A DNA stretch of 64,000 nt. Source: Lepidonotus clava (Eukaryota > Annelida > Polychaeta > Phyllodocida > Polynoidae). Below, in pieces: positions 38,441-50,224 of the stretch. A program made the position numbers and the translations under genes. The notes under the pieces were generated by a model. The model made no database searches. It worked only from the letters and a program-made list of their open reading frames with translations, and was not told where the DNA came from. The stretch's first letter is position 1. Every line of letters starts with the position of its first letter. The stretch spans positions 34,519,795 to 34,583,794 of the forward strand of contig OW387150.1 in the NCBI GenBank assembly GCA_936440205.1. The letters run 5' to 3'.

Positions 38441-39090
38441 ACGATCTTATAGCTGTACAAGAATTGATACTATCATGATACATGCAGTACAAGGATTGAT
38501 ACTATATGATACATCCTGCACAAGGATTGATACTATATGATACAGACTGCACAAGGATTGATACTATATGATACATCCTGCACAAGAATTGATACTACAT
38601 GATACACACTGTTCAAGGATTGATACTATATGATACATGCTTTATGAGGATTGATACTATGTGATATATGCTGTCCAAGGATTGATACTATATGATACAT
38701 GCTGCACAAGGATTGATACTATATGATATATGCTGTGCAAGGATTGATATACTATATGATACATGCTGTACAAGGATTTATACTACATGATACACACTGT
38801 TCAAGGATTGATACTTTATGATACATGCTTTATGAGGATTGATGCTATATGACACAGGTTGTACAAGGATTGATACCACATGATACCTGTCATAAAAGGA
38901 TTAATACTATTTGATACACCATGTTCAAGGACTGATACTATATGATACACGCTGTACGAGGATTGATATACTATATGATATGTGCTGCACAAGGATAAAT
39001 ACTATGTGATGCATGCTTTACAAGGATTCATACTATATGCTACATTCTGTACAAGGAGATATACTATCTGATACATTGATTTACAAGGAC
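38440..39090 (+). repeat. 31-bp minisatellite upstream of the Cys-rich gene
   Basis: About 20 units of the type AAGGATTGATACTATATGAT plus ACATGCTGTAC, step about 31 bp, with substitutions and small indels. It ends about 150 bp before the candidate start codon of the next gene. Confidence 0.9.
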
Positions 39091-39240
39091 AGCTACTACC
39101 TGATACCCTCTGTAGGACCAGGAGGGCTGTGATAGGAGCAGAACCCTGCTGAGAGACCCCTGTACTTCCCGGAGAGGTGTATTACCCTGTGCAAGCCCAG
39201 GAGTGGAGTATCATAAACCTGTACTGACCCCCCAGTCACC

Positions 39241-42200
39241 ATGTGTCGGTGGGGCTGTGCTACCGTCGACACGGTGAGTATCATCAGATGACATATCTCA
39301 GGTCGAATTGAAGAAATGGCTATGTCGGAAATCCAAGGTTATATCCAATTAAGTTTATCTCTACTCTACTAAACCTGGATTTCAATTGGCGCTTTATCAA
39401 TTTATTGGCGATGATAAAACCCCTCCATTTAAAATATAGGATTAAGAAATACCCGATGGGTCGAATTGAGGAAACAGCTCTATCATATCATATTAAGTTT
39501 ATCTCTAGTCTACCATGTTTAGATTTCCATTATGCGTTTGGGTAGAGCTTAGTTAAAGGATCCTTGTTCATGGAACAATTGAAAGAAACAATGAAAAAGA
39601 GAAGGAAAGGAAAAGATGAATTGGGGTCCCTGATTTCCATTCAACTTGGCACACAAAAAAAACTAAATAAAAAACAAACAAATAAACAAACAAATAAACA
39701 AAAATCAAAGAACAAAACGAACAAGCATAAAGATCTAAAAACAAGGCTATAGTTCTCATTCTGAAAGTCACAGGCCCTATAGATACTCAAGTTAATATCC
39801 TCACGTTGAAGTATGAACCTATTAATCTTACAGACCCCGTGCACTCAGTGCAATTCAATTGAAATAAGATAACTACATTACTATGATACCTGTAACGGTC
39901 TTAAATTCTTAGATACACTATCTTATGAATGGTTTATCTTTTTATTTGTTTTGTTGGAAGGGGGAGGGGTCATAACCACTTAATATGAATGGGAATTCCG
40001 GTAAATAGCCCTTGCGGTGCCACTCCCTCGACCAATACACTATTAATCATTTCTTCTTTTGGTAAAGTTTATCCTGAGTCATTTCCTACCCCGAGTGTTA
40101 TCAGTATCTCGATGGCGACTTTAAACAATCCCGTTTCCCTTTGGCACCTGCTTCATACACCTGGGGGGGGGGGGGGGGTTACTTGGTCTGGAAATAGGTA
40201 CCAACTGCTGTCGGACCGTCAAGGAGCTGTACCTGTCGATCGCCAATAACTATATGGCTTAAAATGGGGGGCTGTCAAATATTCAAGCCACCTTTTAGTA
40301 GGGCTGTCAATAATACTTAACCTTAAACTTAAAGTCAATAGTATACACGTTAATTCCGTGATACTATAATGCCTCTAAAACCAATAATCATATTCTGAAA
40401 TCAGATTGGAACCAAGAAATTTGTCGATAGATGCTTTTTTTGGCTCGAGAGGCTGTCCACGAGATATCCTTAAAAGTGAGAGCTGTCAGACCTTGCCCAT
40501 CACAAAAGAAAAGTGGGGGGTGGGGGTGGGGGGGGGGGGGGGGGTTCGGGGGGGGGGGGGGCTCTAGTTTCGCAGTTGGTACCTTTTTTTAAAAAAGGTT
40601 TTTGTTGGAATAAACATCGGGGTTTCCCCTGGTTTTCAGGATATTACACCAGATGGTATAATAAAAAGCTATATATGTACAGAAATATTTTGTAATAATC
40701 GCACATTATTCTAAGCACAGAAAAAAGACCCATTTAAGTAACAATCAATTGGAAGTTAGATACAACAATAAATCCTGATATTGCCTATACAATTATATGT
40801 TTTTGTGCGGAATGAATCAACATTTACCATATGATGCAAGCTAACAATTAGCTTATCCCAGTCGGAAACCCCTATATAAAATAGACTCTTTTGAAGTTTA
40901 GTGTTCATTTTAGCAAGAAGGTTAAACACCTTTATAACAGCAGATCTCTTATTGGGGATAATAAAACATCAGGTTTAATACTGTCCAAGAACATGAGTCT
41001 CAATAACTATTGTACAATTCTCCTTTGCTCCAACCTTATAATAAGCCTGGCATGCAAATCATGTATAGGAACCTGATCATTTAAGGAAACCTTTATTCAA
41101 AAACTGAGTGCCCCCCCCCCCCCAGCCAGGTTCGTAAACTGGGTGCAGGCCTATCGCTGTCCGTTAGGCCTGCTGGCCTAGGCTCGTGCCTCAAACAGTG
41201 ACTAATGATCCTACTTAGGCCTACTCAAGCCTACTAAGGCCTACTCAAAGTGACTAAGTATATAGGCCTACACCTGGCTAAGTCCTAGAGGAGTTCCCCT
41301 TATTTGGAGGGGGAGTGGGGATGTAAAGGGGTCCCACAGGCACCGTCAAATTAAAGAAATTGGCATGTTGTTTTCTATGAATTAATTCACCATTTTCTTG
41401 TGAATTGTAAGAGAGGGCTTTAATAGTTTAAAAACATATATTTTTTGTAGTTGTTTTGTGTCTTATAGTTCTTTCCTATGTATACAAGGTCCAAGTCATA
41501 TGCAATGTTTCCAGTTAGGTATATCTGTGTTTTGCGGTAGTAGATCTACTGTCTAGAGCCCATTAAAGGCTGTGCAGTACAGAGTTGATAAGACTGGGAA
41601 AGACGATAACTTTATTGGATTATTTGGGTGAAGAATATACAGTTTGTGCAATGTACAAATGATGCAGTGGCTGCAAGTCTAGCCACTTTAAGTTTGGCCG
41701 TAGGTTTATGTATGGTATTGAATGTGCCGTTCTTTTATTAGCATAACATCATGCCATGCTGATCCCCTGAACATTATAAACCATTAATATTATTCTAGTA
41801 TAGTTATGCCACAGAATATAATATTTATTCTCATGTTTTGAATGGTATTTGATATGAATTATACTTGTTAATTACATACACATTACATTATTGTTTTGTA
41901 ATGTATGGCCGATGTGCCCTATAGTCTAAATAATTCCTCCACAGATGCAAAAAGAAGTGACGGAATTAGACGGAGGGGCCCTACTTTTTGGCAGTGGTAA
42001 TGGTTCCCTCTTTTAGCAGAGTATAAGTTTTTTAATTCAAAATTAGCACCGAAGAACAGACACACGAAAACCATGCATTAGTGGATCTCTTTTCTATCCT
42101 GGATCTGCCCATATGTACATTGCAATTTCTTCTCTTCCCAGATGTAATGTGACTTTATCTAGATTTCTTCCCAGACTTAATGTTCTAAACTATATGGGGG

Positions 42201-45200
42201 TTCAATTACTAGGTCAACATAATAATTATTCGCTCAACTTATCTAGTCTCTCTTTTTTTTTATCATGATTGAGTTGGATTCGTGTTTGATTCTCGTCTCC
42301 ATCATTCAATTTGTTCCCCTCAGTAGTTCTGTTAGGAGAAACAATAGCAACTCACTGATAAGATAATGTTAAGTGATCCAAGATCACTCTTTGTTACATT
42401 GTCATCCAAGTGTTCAGTACTATGATAAGAAGAACTGTGGAGACCCACAGGGGACCCGTAGGACCCACAGGGGATCGTCACAAACCGAGGGTGAAGCCCG
42501 AGGTTTGTACGATCCCAATGGGTCGTCCGCCCACCCGAGGACGCCCCTTTAGGTATTTCTTTATTTTATCACCCAAGAAATAGTCAAAAACTGTAAAAAA
42601 TACTCAGAATTAGGTGTAGGAAGTGGTGCTTACGGCCTGTCAATACGCCCTGCTCACAATACGCACAGCTCGTTGGCAGAGCAGGTGATAAAAGATGTTT
42701 CACACTTCACTCGGTACTAATAACAACAATCTCTTTGTAAAATTACTCTGTTCAACAATTCATTGTCATCTTCCCATGGGTCACAAATTACACCTTACTT
42801 ATGCATACCAGTCTAGTCGTATTGACCAGTATGCACGCTCTGAACTGGGAGGGCGTCCACCTCCTCCTACATAGTTTATTTAATGTTTATTAATAGCAAA
42901 GATGCAATCTAGCAACAGTGCCTGCACCCTGCACCCTGCACCCAAGTAGCTAAGACCACGCCTTTGTCAAAAATGCTTATGGATTATACACCTGTACAAT
43001 AGAACAGGTCGCTCTAAGTAGTCTGTAGTTCTTTCCCTCAGCATAATCTATGATGTAACTACTAATTCACAGATTTGATTTGCACTGGAACTACAAGTCC
43101 CCCCAGATTCTATATTGCTGGTACTTCTTCCCCCAAGACGTTGTCATGCAGGCTGTAGGCCTAACTGATCACCAATAGTTGGTTCATGTATTATGTTATG
43201 TAACGTGTCCTTCCTTCCCTCCCCAGACGTAAGGTGGTTTTACACTATGCGATATGGGGTGCGATATGACGATGTCGCAGTGAAGTCACACATATTAGAG
43301 ATACAGTTATTGATTATACTTGTGAAAAATACTGAAAAACTACAATTTCAAACAATTATACCATCCCTGTGAGTTATTTTTCTGTGATATTCTCAAACCA
43401 CTTTGATATCGCAGCTCAAGTCGCATAGGTGTAAAAGAGCCTGTACTTGTGGAAGTGGTGTGGGATGCGGTACTGCAAGGAGTGTCTGATAGGCCACTCC
43501 CCCATATCACAAACAGTTGGTTCATGTATTATGTCATGTAACGTGTCCTTCCTTCCCTCCCCAGACGTACTTGTGGAAGTGGTGTGGGATGCGGTACTGC
43601 AAGGAGTGTCTGATAGGCCACTCCCCCATATCACAAACAGTTGGTTTATGTATTATGTTATGTAACGTATCCTTCCTTCCCTCCCCAGACGTACATGTGT
43701 AAGTGGTGCAGGACGCGGTACTGCAAAGAGTGTCTGTGGGTGAATTCCCCATATCACAAACAGTTGGTTCATGTATTACGTTATGCAACGTGTCCTTCCT
43801 CCCCTCCCTAGACATACTTGTATAAGTGGTGTGGCACATCGTGCTGCAAGGAGTCTCTGAAAGGCGACTTCCCCTGATCACAAACAGTTGGTTTGTATAT
43901 TACGTTATGTTACGTGTCCTCCCTTTTTCCCTTCTCAGACGTACATGTTTAAGTGGTGTGGGATGCGGTACTGCAAAGAATGTCTGAGGGGTGACTTTCA
44001 CCAATAGTTGTTTATGCATTACATTCTATATCATATCCTTCCTTCCCTCCACAGACATACATGTGTAATTGGTGTGGCACACAGTATTGCACGGAGTGTA
44101 TGAGGGTGACTTCCCCTGATCACCAACAGTTGGTTCATGTATTACATTATGTAACGTATCCCTCCTTCCCTCCCCAGACATATATGTGCAAGTGGTGCAG
44201 GACACGGTACTGCAAGGAATGTCTGAGGGGGTGATTTTCACCAACAGTTGGTTCATGTATTACGTTATGTAACGTATCCCTCCTTCCCTCCCCAGACATA
44301 TATGTGCAAGTGGTGCAGGACACGGTACTGCAAGGAGTGTCTGAGGGGTGACTTTCACCAACAGTTGGTTCATGTATTACGTTATGTAACGTATCCCTCC
44401 TTCCCTCCCCAGACATATATGTGCAAGTGGTGCAGGACACGGTACTGCAAGGAGTGTCTGAGGGGTGACTTCCCCCTGATGACCAACAGTTGGTTCATGT
44501 ATTATGTTATGTAACGCATCCTTCCTTCTCTCCCTAGACTTACATGTGTAAGTGGTGCGGCACACGGTACTGCAAGGAGTGTTTGAAGGGCGACTTCCCC
44601 GGACTGATGAAGGAAGCCACAAAGTGCCGCAAATGTAACCAGGTAGGTGAAACTTATAGTGTCAGGAGTAGTTTATCAATTAATACAATCATTCAAGAAG
44701 CCTGTTATGTTTTTCATATGCTCTGATTCTATATGAATTACAGATATATTTTGATATTTATTATTTGAGTTGATGATATTTTATTCCCAATATATTCAGT
44801 TACAGCAAAAGGTTAATGCAAGGATATCTTTTGAAAGAACTTACATATAAGTCCATATAAAATTTTGCTCAACCTATTTCAAATATCCTCCCATGTACTA
44901 TTATTATCATTGAAAAAGTCGTACACATGCAACATAATATAAGTGACATCTCTAACGATAATAATCTCATAATCTTAAACACACAACAGTACTCCAATCC
45001 TTTACAGCTCTAAATCTTATAACTGCACTATCTGTCCTTATTTATAAAATGCATTGACAATATTTCAGACCAAATGCCAAGGGGTGAGAGTTGACTACGT
45101 CCCCCGACCTAAGACGGCGGCAGACAACGGCAAGGGCAAGAGTCGAGGTGAGAGGGCATACATGGACAGGGGCGGATCCAGACATTTTGGGGGAAAAAAA

Positions 45201-47380
45201 AGGGGGGGGGGGCGTCTTTATCATAAATGTCCCGGCACCCTCCGCAGTCCTATGTCAGACCGTTTATCTTTTGCTCAGATCGAGCTACTCATAACATCAG
45301 GATCGGCAACAAGGTCTCCTGGGAACAACACTGGGGGTCTCTACCCTAAGTTATGCTAATGATTATTTACACAGGCACAACCAAAGCCTACAAAATCAGT
45401 ATCGTCTAAGTGACTATTGGAATAAGTAGTTGAGAGCCCCAAACCTTGTAGCAAATTTCTATAACAACCAGTTTTACATTAAAATCAAATGGCCTGATGG
45501 ACAGGGTGCACATAGTTATACTGGGGGTGGGGCTGCTTTCTCGCCTATTGGTTTATTGATGTTTAACCCTGCGTCAATACTTGCAGTTTGACTCTCATTT
45601 AATATTCGTGATCGATCCTAATAATAAGTGTACAAAGAGTAAGTTTTCAGATAGTATGAATAATAGAGGGAACAAAACCATGCACTAGGGAATGGTAAGA
45701 ATAAAGAATTGTGTACTCTGTGTCCCAGAAGCTTTAGATCAAGTATACTGCGTCCCCTCTCGGAATACTCACAAGGTAACGTGTACTATTGTAATTTTCT
45801 GATGAACACTTTTATCTATTTTATTACTTTTTTTCTTGAAAAAGGGGGTAAAAACGCAAAGCCCACAATTGTAGAAAGCTCAATTGCACCCCATCGTCTT
45901 CCAAAAACTGTAGACCGTTATGTGTAGGATAATGGACGAGTAGTAGTGCATGGGGTGAAATAATGCACGAGCCCGTAGGGCGAGTGCATTATTCCACACC
46001 ATGCACTACTACGAGTCCATTATCTGACATAAACCACGAGAGAAAGTATCTTATGCCCCTTGGTACCTTATGAATATCTGAATTCACTACTTAATTCATG
46101 ATCATTAATATAAAAGTTCACTTTGCTTCTGTATGATCCTAGTGGATGGCCCTAGACCACTAAATACGAAATGGGCATTTTCTTAAATTCAACAGAGTTA
46201 CACATGCCCTAATAATAATAACATAGGCTTTATGAATAAAGTGAAAAGGGGCATAAGTATTTTTTAAATTCCAATGCAACATAAGAAAAAGGTAAGTGAC
46301 AATGACATGTGACATTAGCATTTCTTAAATTTGACATGCAACGTGGGGATCCCCTCATCAAGAGCCCCCCACCTGTGCTCTGACCGGCACTCCTCCACTC
46401 TGCAACGAATTACCCTCCCCACTAGAAGTAATACTCTGTGATCATTCTAGTACCTGAGGTGTCAATGTGGCAGAGTGAAGCTCCTTGCCAGCAGAGGGGG
46501 AGGGGAGGGGTGGAGGGGGAGAGGAGAGGGGTGGAAGGGGTGTTGATTGCCTACTGAGTGTACAGTCATAGACTGTAATTACATCCCACTCCACTAGGCC
46601 CCAAACTCAATGAAAGAGTAAATCTGGGTCAGAACAGACTAATTGAGCCAATAATGGATAAAAGGTAAAACTGGCCGGACTTCTAACAGCTGCCCCGTTA
46701 GGGTAGTGGTTAGGCTGTAGCACTATGAATCCAAAGGTCTATGGTTCAATCCTGGGCTCTGCACATCAATGGTCAAACTTTTCATAAATTTAAAATTGGG
46801 TGTTCTTGGCAGTATATTTGAACAACAAATCAGCAACTGTGCATTATTTCAGAGAACCAGTGCATTATCACAGTAGCAGTGCATTATCACCTGAGAATGC
46901 ACTGCTAGAACAAAGGAAATCCGAGTCAGAGTGGTTTATTTTATCATATCAGCGTAGACCCTTGAAATTGACAGGGCGACATAGCCATTTCTTTACTTCG
47001 ACATGTGACATGGAGCTTAGTAACAGGAAGAAAAAATAAATGACATGACACAGATTATTCCTTTAATTCGACATGCGACATGGGGGCTTTTTAAAAATCA
47101 ACATGCATGATAATAGTGACATGCGAAATAACGATTTCTTAAATCCGACATCCGACATTGGGACCCCCCATCTACAACCCTTATCATGGAGGTTTTATAC
47201 ACTACCAAGTACATGAATTGTAACATGGACCTCACGGTGGAACAGTTTCATTCCTGGTCGCATTTTCTGGTTGCAGGTAAGAGCGCCACGAGGTCACGTA
47301 GTGCAAGTCCGTCCAAGGCAAGCAGCAAGGGCAGCAAGAAGTCGGGAAAGAAGTCGGCCAAGAAGAGGAAGAGGCGCTGA
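39241..47380 (+). CDS. Small Cys-rich zinc-ribbon-like protein with basic tail, unnamed
   Basis: Coding exons 39241-39273, 44538-44642, 45069-45147 and 47277-47380, all phases fitting, 106 aa. The last three exons are secure. The first (MCRWGCATVDT) is chosen because it has a good CACCATG context, an in-frame TGA just upstream, a strong GTGAGT donor, the right phase and matching Cys content. Cysteines at 2, 6, 15, 18, 23, 26, 41, 44 and 49 form CxxxC, MCKWCGTRYCKEC and CRKCNQTKC, enough for two zinc sites in a treble-clef or RING-like fold (inferred). Residues after about 66 are Lys/Ser/Arg-rich and end KKSAKKRKRR, a likely nuclear or nucleolar signal. I do not recognise a named human gene. 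Intron 1 ends in an array of exon-2 copies. Confidence 0.72.
40197..40583. mobile_element. Inverted-repeat element family G, copy 2
   Basis: GGTACCAACTGC at the left, GCAGTTGGTACC at the right, 12-bp perfect inverted ends. The inside has GCTGTC repeats and a G run of about 35 with breaks near its right end. Another G run stands just left of it, as for copy 1. Intron 1 of the Cys-rich gene. Confidence 0.65.
42427..42693 (-). repeat. Dispersed repeat family A, copy 3 (reversed)
   Basis: Reads AGACCC hairpin first, then TTTTATCACCCAAG, GCCTGTCAATACGC, CAATACGCAC and GGTGATAAAA: the order of copies 1 and 2 inverted. It also contains a nested GC hairpin, CAAACCGAGGG / CCCGAGGTTTG. Intron 1 of the Cys-rich gene. 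Confidence 0.65.
43150..44537 (+). repeat. Exon-junction minisatellite (about 116-127 bp) before exon 2 of the Cys-rich gene
   Basis: Nine copies precede the true exon. Each has about 60 nt of intron with CCTTCCCTCCCCAG, then about 60 nt of exon start (ACRTACATGTGTAAGTGG type). Acceptor-like AG sites are followed by exon copies at 43227, 43565, 43689, 43812, 43939, 44055, 44178, 44296 and 44413; the true exon is at 44538. Copies encode variants of TYMCKWCRTRYCKECLRGDF, but most lose frame or reach a stop and none has the true donor. The first copy is split by a 211-bp inverted-repeat element. Confidence 0.93.
43232..43442. mobile_element. 211-bp inverted-repeat element inside the first array unit
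   Basis: Ends AGGTGGTTTTACAC and, inverted, AGGCTCTTTTACAC, followed on both sides by TATGCGA and GCGATAT. GTA lies directly on both sides (43229-43231, 43443-43445), a 3-bp target duplication. It breaks a unit between ACGTA and CTTGTGG, so it landed after the array began to form. No ORF. The superfamily is not certain; a 3-bp duplication would suit PIF/Harbinger-like elements. Confidence 0.75.
46155..46362 (+). repeat. Dispersed repeat family E, copy 2 (partial)
   Basis: Has TTTCTTAAATTCAACAG, GACATGTGACATT and TTTCTTAAATTTGACATGC, ending in CCCCTCATC. Intron 3 of the Cys-rich gene. Confidence 0.6.
46692..46763 (+). mobile_element. tRNA-like sequence, probably a SINE head
   Basis: 72 nt with a box A-like TAGGGTAGTGGTTAGG and a box B-like GGTTCAATCCT at tRNA spacing. 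The acceptor and T stems do not pair well, so I do not call a working tRNA. A tRNA-derived SINE or a decayed tRNA copy is more likely. Confidence 0.5.
46955..47185 (+). repeat. Dispersed repeat family E, copy 3
   Basis: Opens TAGACCCTTGAAATTGACAG and closes GGGACCCCCCATCTACA, the same borders as the copy at 25483-25736, with CGACATGCGACATGGGG inside. It ends about 90 bp before the last exon of the Cys-rich gene. Confidence 0.7.
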
Positions 47381-47497
47381 GATCTGAACCAGTGACTTCA
47401 TGTTAAGTCTGCCCAGATGTGTGTGTCAAAAAGTGTCCTTTATCAGCTTCAAACGAGTGAGAAAAGTGATATTACTTTCACTCATAATGGGTGTCAA

Positions 47498-47702
47498 GCA
47501 GGGGCGCATCCAGAGGCAGTCATCTAGGGGGGTGGGGGGTGGGGGGAGCAAACCAACCCCACTATAAAAAGTGAGAGAAATATTATGTCAGATTTGTACA
47601 AATCAACAAGCTTAGATGATTTGATTTAGGTGTACATTCCACTTGGTCTGGGGAGGGGGGCAAATTTAATTTCCCCTTTTGCGCCCCCCCTGGATCCACC
47701 AC
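47498..47702. mobile_element. Short element with CAGGGGCGCATCCAG / CTGGATCCACCAC ends
   Basis: Inverted ends of a type common in animal non-autonomous DNA elements, G-rich inside. TGTCAA flanks both sides (47492-47497, 47703-47708). Partial relatives start near 45166 (CAGGGGCGGATCCAG) and 50085 (CAAGGGCGGATCAAG). It lies in the 3' UTR region of the Cys-rich gene, before AATAAA near 47857. Confidence 0.6.
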
Positions 47703-47704
47703 TG

Positions 47705-50220
47705 TCAAACTAACAGGGCCTTTCAATATCGGTGTATTCTAAAGAAATATCTAACCTTAATTTCTTTAACTTTATAAAAGCAAAAAGAAAACATAAAACA
47801 AGATACAACAGGTCATGCCATTGAGTGCACATCATTTGTCAAGTTTAAGAGAAGAAAATAAACATTATAAAGCAGTGTCGAATGTAAGGGTCCATTGTCC
47901 CTTGATTGTTTGTGTATTCGGGAAACCATTATAATGGCGTGAGGATCTATACGTACACCTCTATATGAATAAAATGTATGCAAATATAAAAGATATCGAT
48001 TAGATAAAATATTGCGTGGGTATGAGAAGGCATGTCTGTTAATATGTCAAGTGTCCACGGCGGACTGAAAGGACTCTAGATAATGTGCCACACCTACTCA
48101 TAATCTATTCTGTGGGAAGAATTTGTTGCACGGGAAAAAGATAAAGATGTAAGAAGCAGAGCGTTGGTCTCAGAGTGTTTAATATGGGGCAGGTTTATCA
48201 GCGGTCCCTCGAAGGTTACCATGTGTACATACTTGACAGCTGGGACCAGAGACTGCTTCCTGGTTGTCTGTGAACCTGTACTACTAATATTTCAATATCA
48301 GAAATAAGTTACTGAACTATGGGGTTTTACTTTTTTGTTATAATATTATGGGGGGGAGTATTTAAGTTCTATTCTTTTGAATAGTCATTACATTATTTCA
48401 ATTGGTCCAAGTCGCAGTTCTTCTTGTCGTGAACCATGAATCAGCTCCAGATGTAGTTCGATCATCAATGAAAGTTCTCCGCCAATGTTTTTAGCGACAA
48501 CCTTTTTACAAGCATGATCTTAAACTTGGACTGATGCTGCACCAGTACATTAATATTATCAAAAGGAATATGTGGTAAATGTGGTATGTTATCTTATGAA
48601 CACGTCCTTCTTGCGCACCACCTACTATACAATAATGTTATCTGGTTCCCTAGTGAAATATAATCTATAAAACCAGCACTTTTGAGAATGCTGGCATTAC
48701 TTCTGTAGACGTTCTTCCTTTACTACGATAAATAAAGACATTTTATTGGCATTGTAGATGGCGTCATGCCACCCATAGAGATCGAAGTACCACATTTATG
48801 AGTAATAAGCCCGTCCCAGTTTAGACCAACATTACAGTTGACCATGAACTATTTTCAAAATTGCCTCCATACTTATTCCATTAAAAAAGTTCCATAATAG
48901 AAAATTGATCAATGCAATTTGGTTGACAAGATGCTCCTAAAATTGGTAAAATGCAGCTTTATATATTACCTTTGTTCTCATAGTAACCAATATTTAAGCT
49001 TTCTGGCCCAACTTATAATGCCCAACCCTATTTTGCCCAGAAACACAACATTTTAATTGATTGGCGTACCTGCAAATCTGCCAATTGATAAGATTTAAGA
49101 GACCATGATGTTTTAGCAGTACTTTGGGATATGGAAATATAACTCTTGCTTATTTCAGTTACCCCAACTCTTGGAGACAACAATGGTTTATATTGCTATT
49201 TTGTCCAACCCTGCCTGGGATATACCCAATGTGGGATGGGCTTATTGCCAGGCTTATTGGCCATGTTGGTGGATTGGTTGTAAGTCATGATAGCTTCTCA
49301 AATTGATGATAAGTTTGCATTGTGCCCATGTTGATATGTGTATATTTCAATTGGGTGTCTCATTAAGTTTGGTATCCGTTTGTATAGAATCACGTACTGA
49401 TCACCAAGAATTGGTCGCGCAACTATGTATGCATGTAAGTAAATTTATCCCGCTGTCTGAGCATGTGCCAGTTAGAGGCATGCTTTAAACGTTTTAGTCA
49501 GTCAGATCTCATTGGTGGTTTGTACCTATGCTATCGTCAATAATTGGCGTCCATATGAGACTGCGTACTTTAAATATTTATTTAATAAATTACATGATAA
49601 GGGCTGTGAACAAGGTGGTATATTTATGAATATAAATTATATTTGATGTAAATTGTTATATTATGTGACATTAGGTAAATTAAACTGTGATACTTAAATG
49701 GATTCACGGGTCTTTTGTAAATATATACTATTTGAGGTAACTTGTTACATGTGATTGTAAGAACGTGTTTTTTCAAATACTTCCTTTTTTTACCCGAGAA
49801 CTATTTATCACACAATGCAGTTCACTTTTCCGTTTTCTTGCATTTTATCTTGTTTTTTGAAATATATATCCATGTTCAAATTATCCTCCTCTAATAAGAA
49901 GTTTGAAATTAATTACATATTTTATGACACTTTTACAGAACTAATTTTCGTAAAGTGGTTCATAATCAAGCCGTTTTCATATTGATGGTTAGTGCCACCT
50001 GCAATGCAAAGCAATCAGATGTAAACTTGATGTAACTGAGGTGTTAAAAACCACCAGCAACATGGTAAGCAAGGGCGGATCAAGGAATTTTAAGAAGGGT
50101 GGCATGCTATAGCAAAATCTTTGCAAGTGCCCTCTGGGTGCACGAATTTTGCGTAAGATTATAATATTTGGGCCTAAAAAGGGGGCATCTGCTAAAAACC
50201 CCTAAAAACCCTAAAACAGA
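47705..50220. other. Spacer after the Cys-rich gene
   Basis: AT-rich, with no supported gene. AATAAA near 47857 could end the Cys-rich gene's transcript. Short ORFs (48187, 49124, 49303) have no partner exons or family features. Confidence 0.45.
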
Positions 50221-50224
50221 ACCC

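Noticed and set aside
41945-41997. Possible first exon for the Cys-rich gene (ATGCAAAAAGAAG after an acceptor-like CCACAG)
   Set aside because: It ends in phase 1, which does not fit the phase-0 start of the 44538 exon; the 39241-39273 exon fits better.
43534-44622. Minus-strand ORFs across the Cys-rich gene array
   Set aside because: Antisense shadows of the repeated exon and intron units.
46692-46763. Functional tRNA gene
   Set aside because: Box A- and box B-like motifs are present, but the acceptor and T stems pair poorly and no clean anticodon arm is seen; kept only as a SINE-like sequence.
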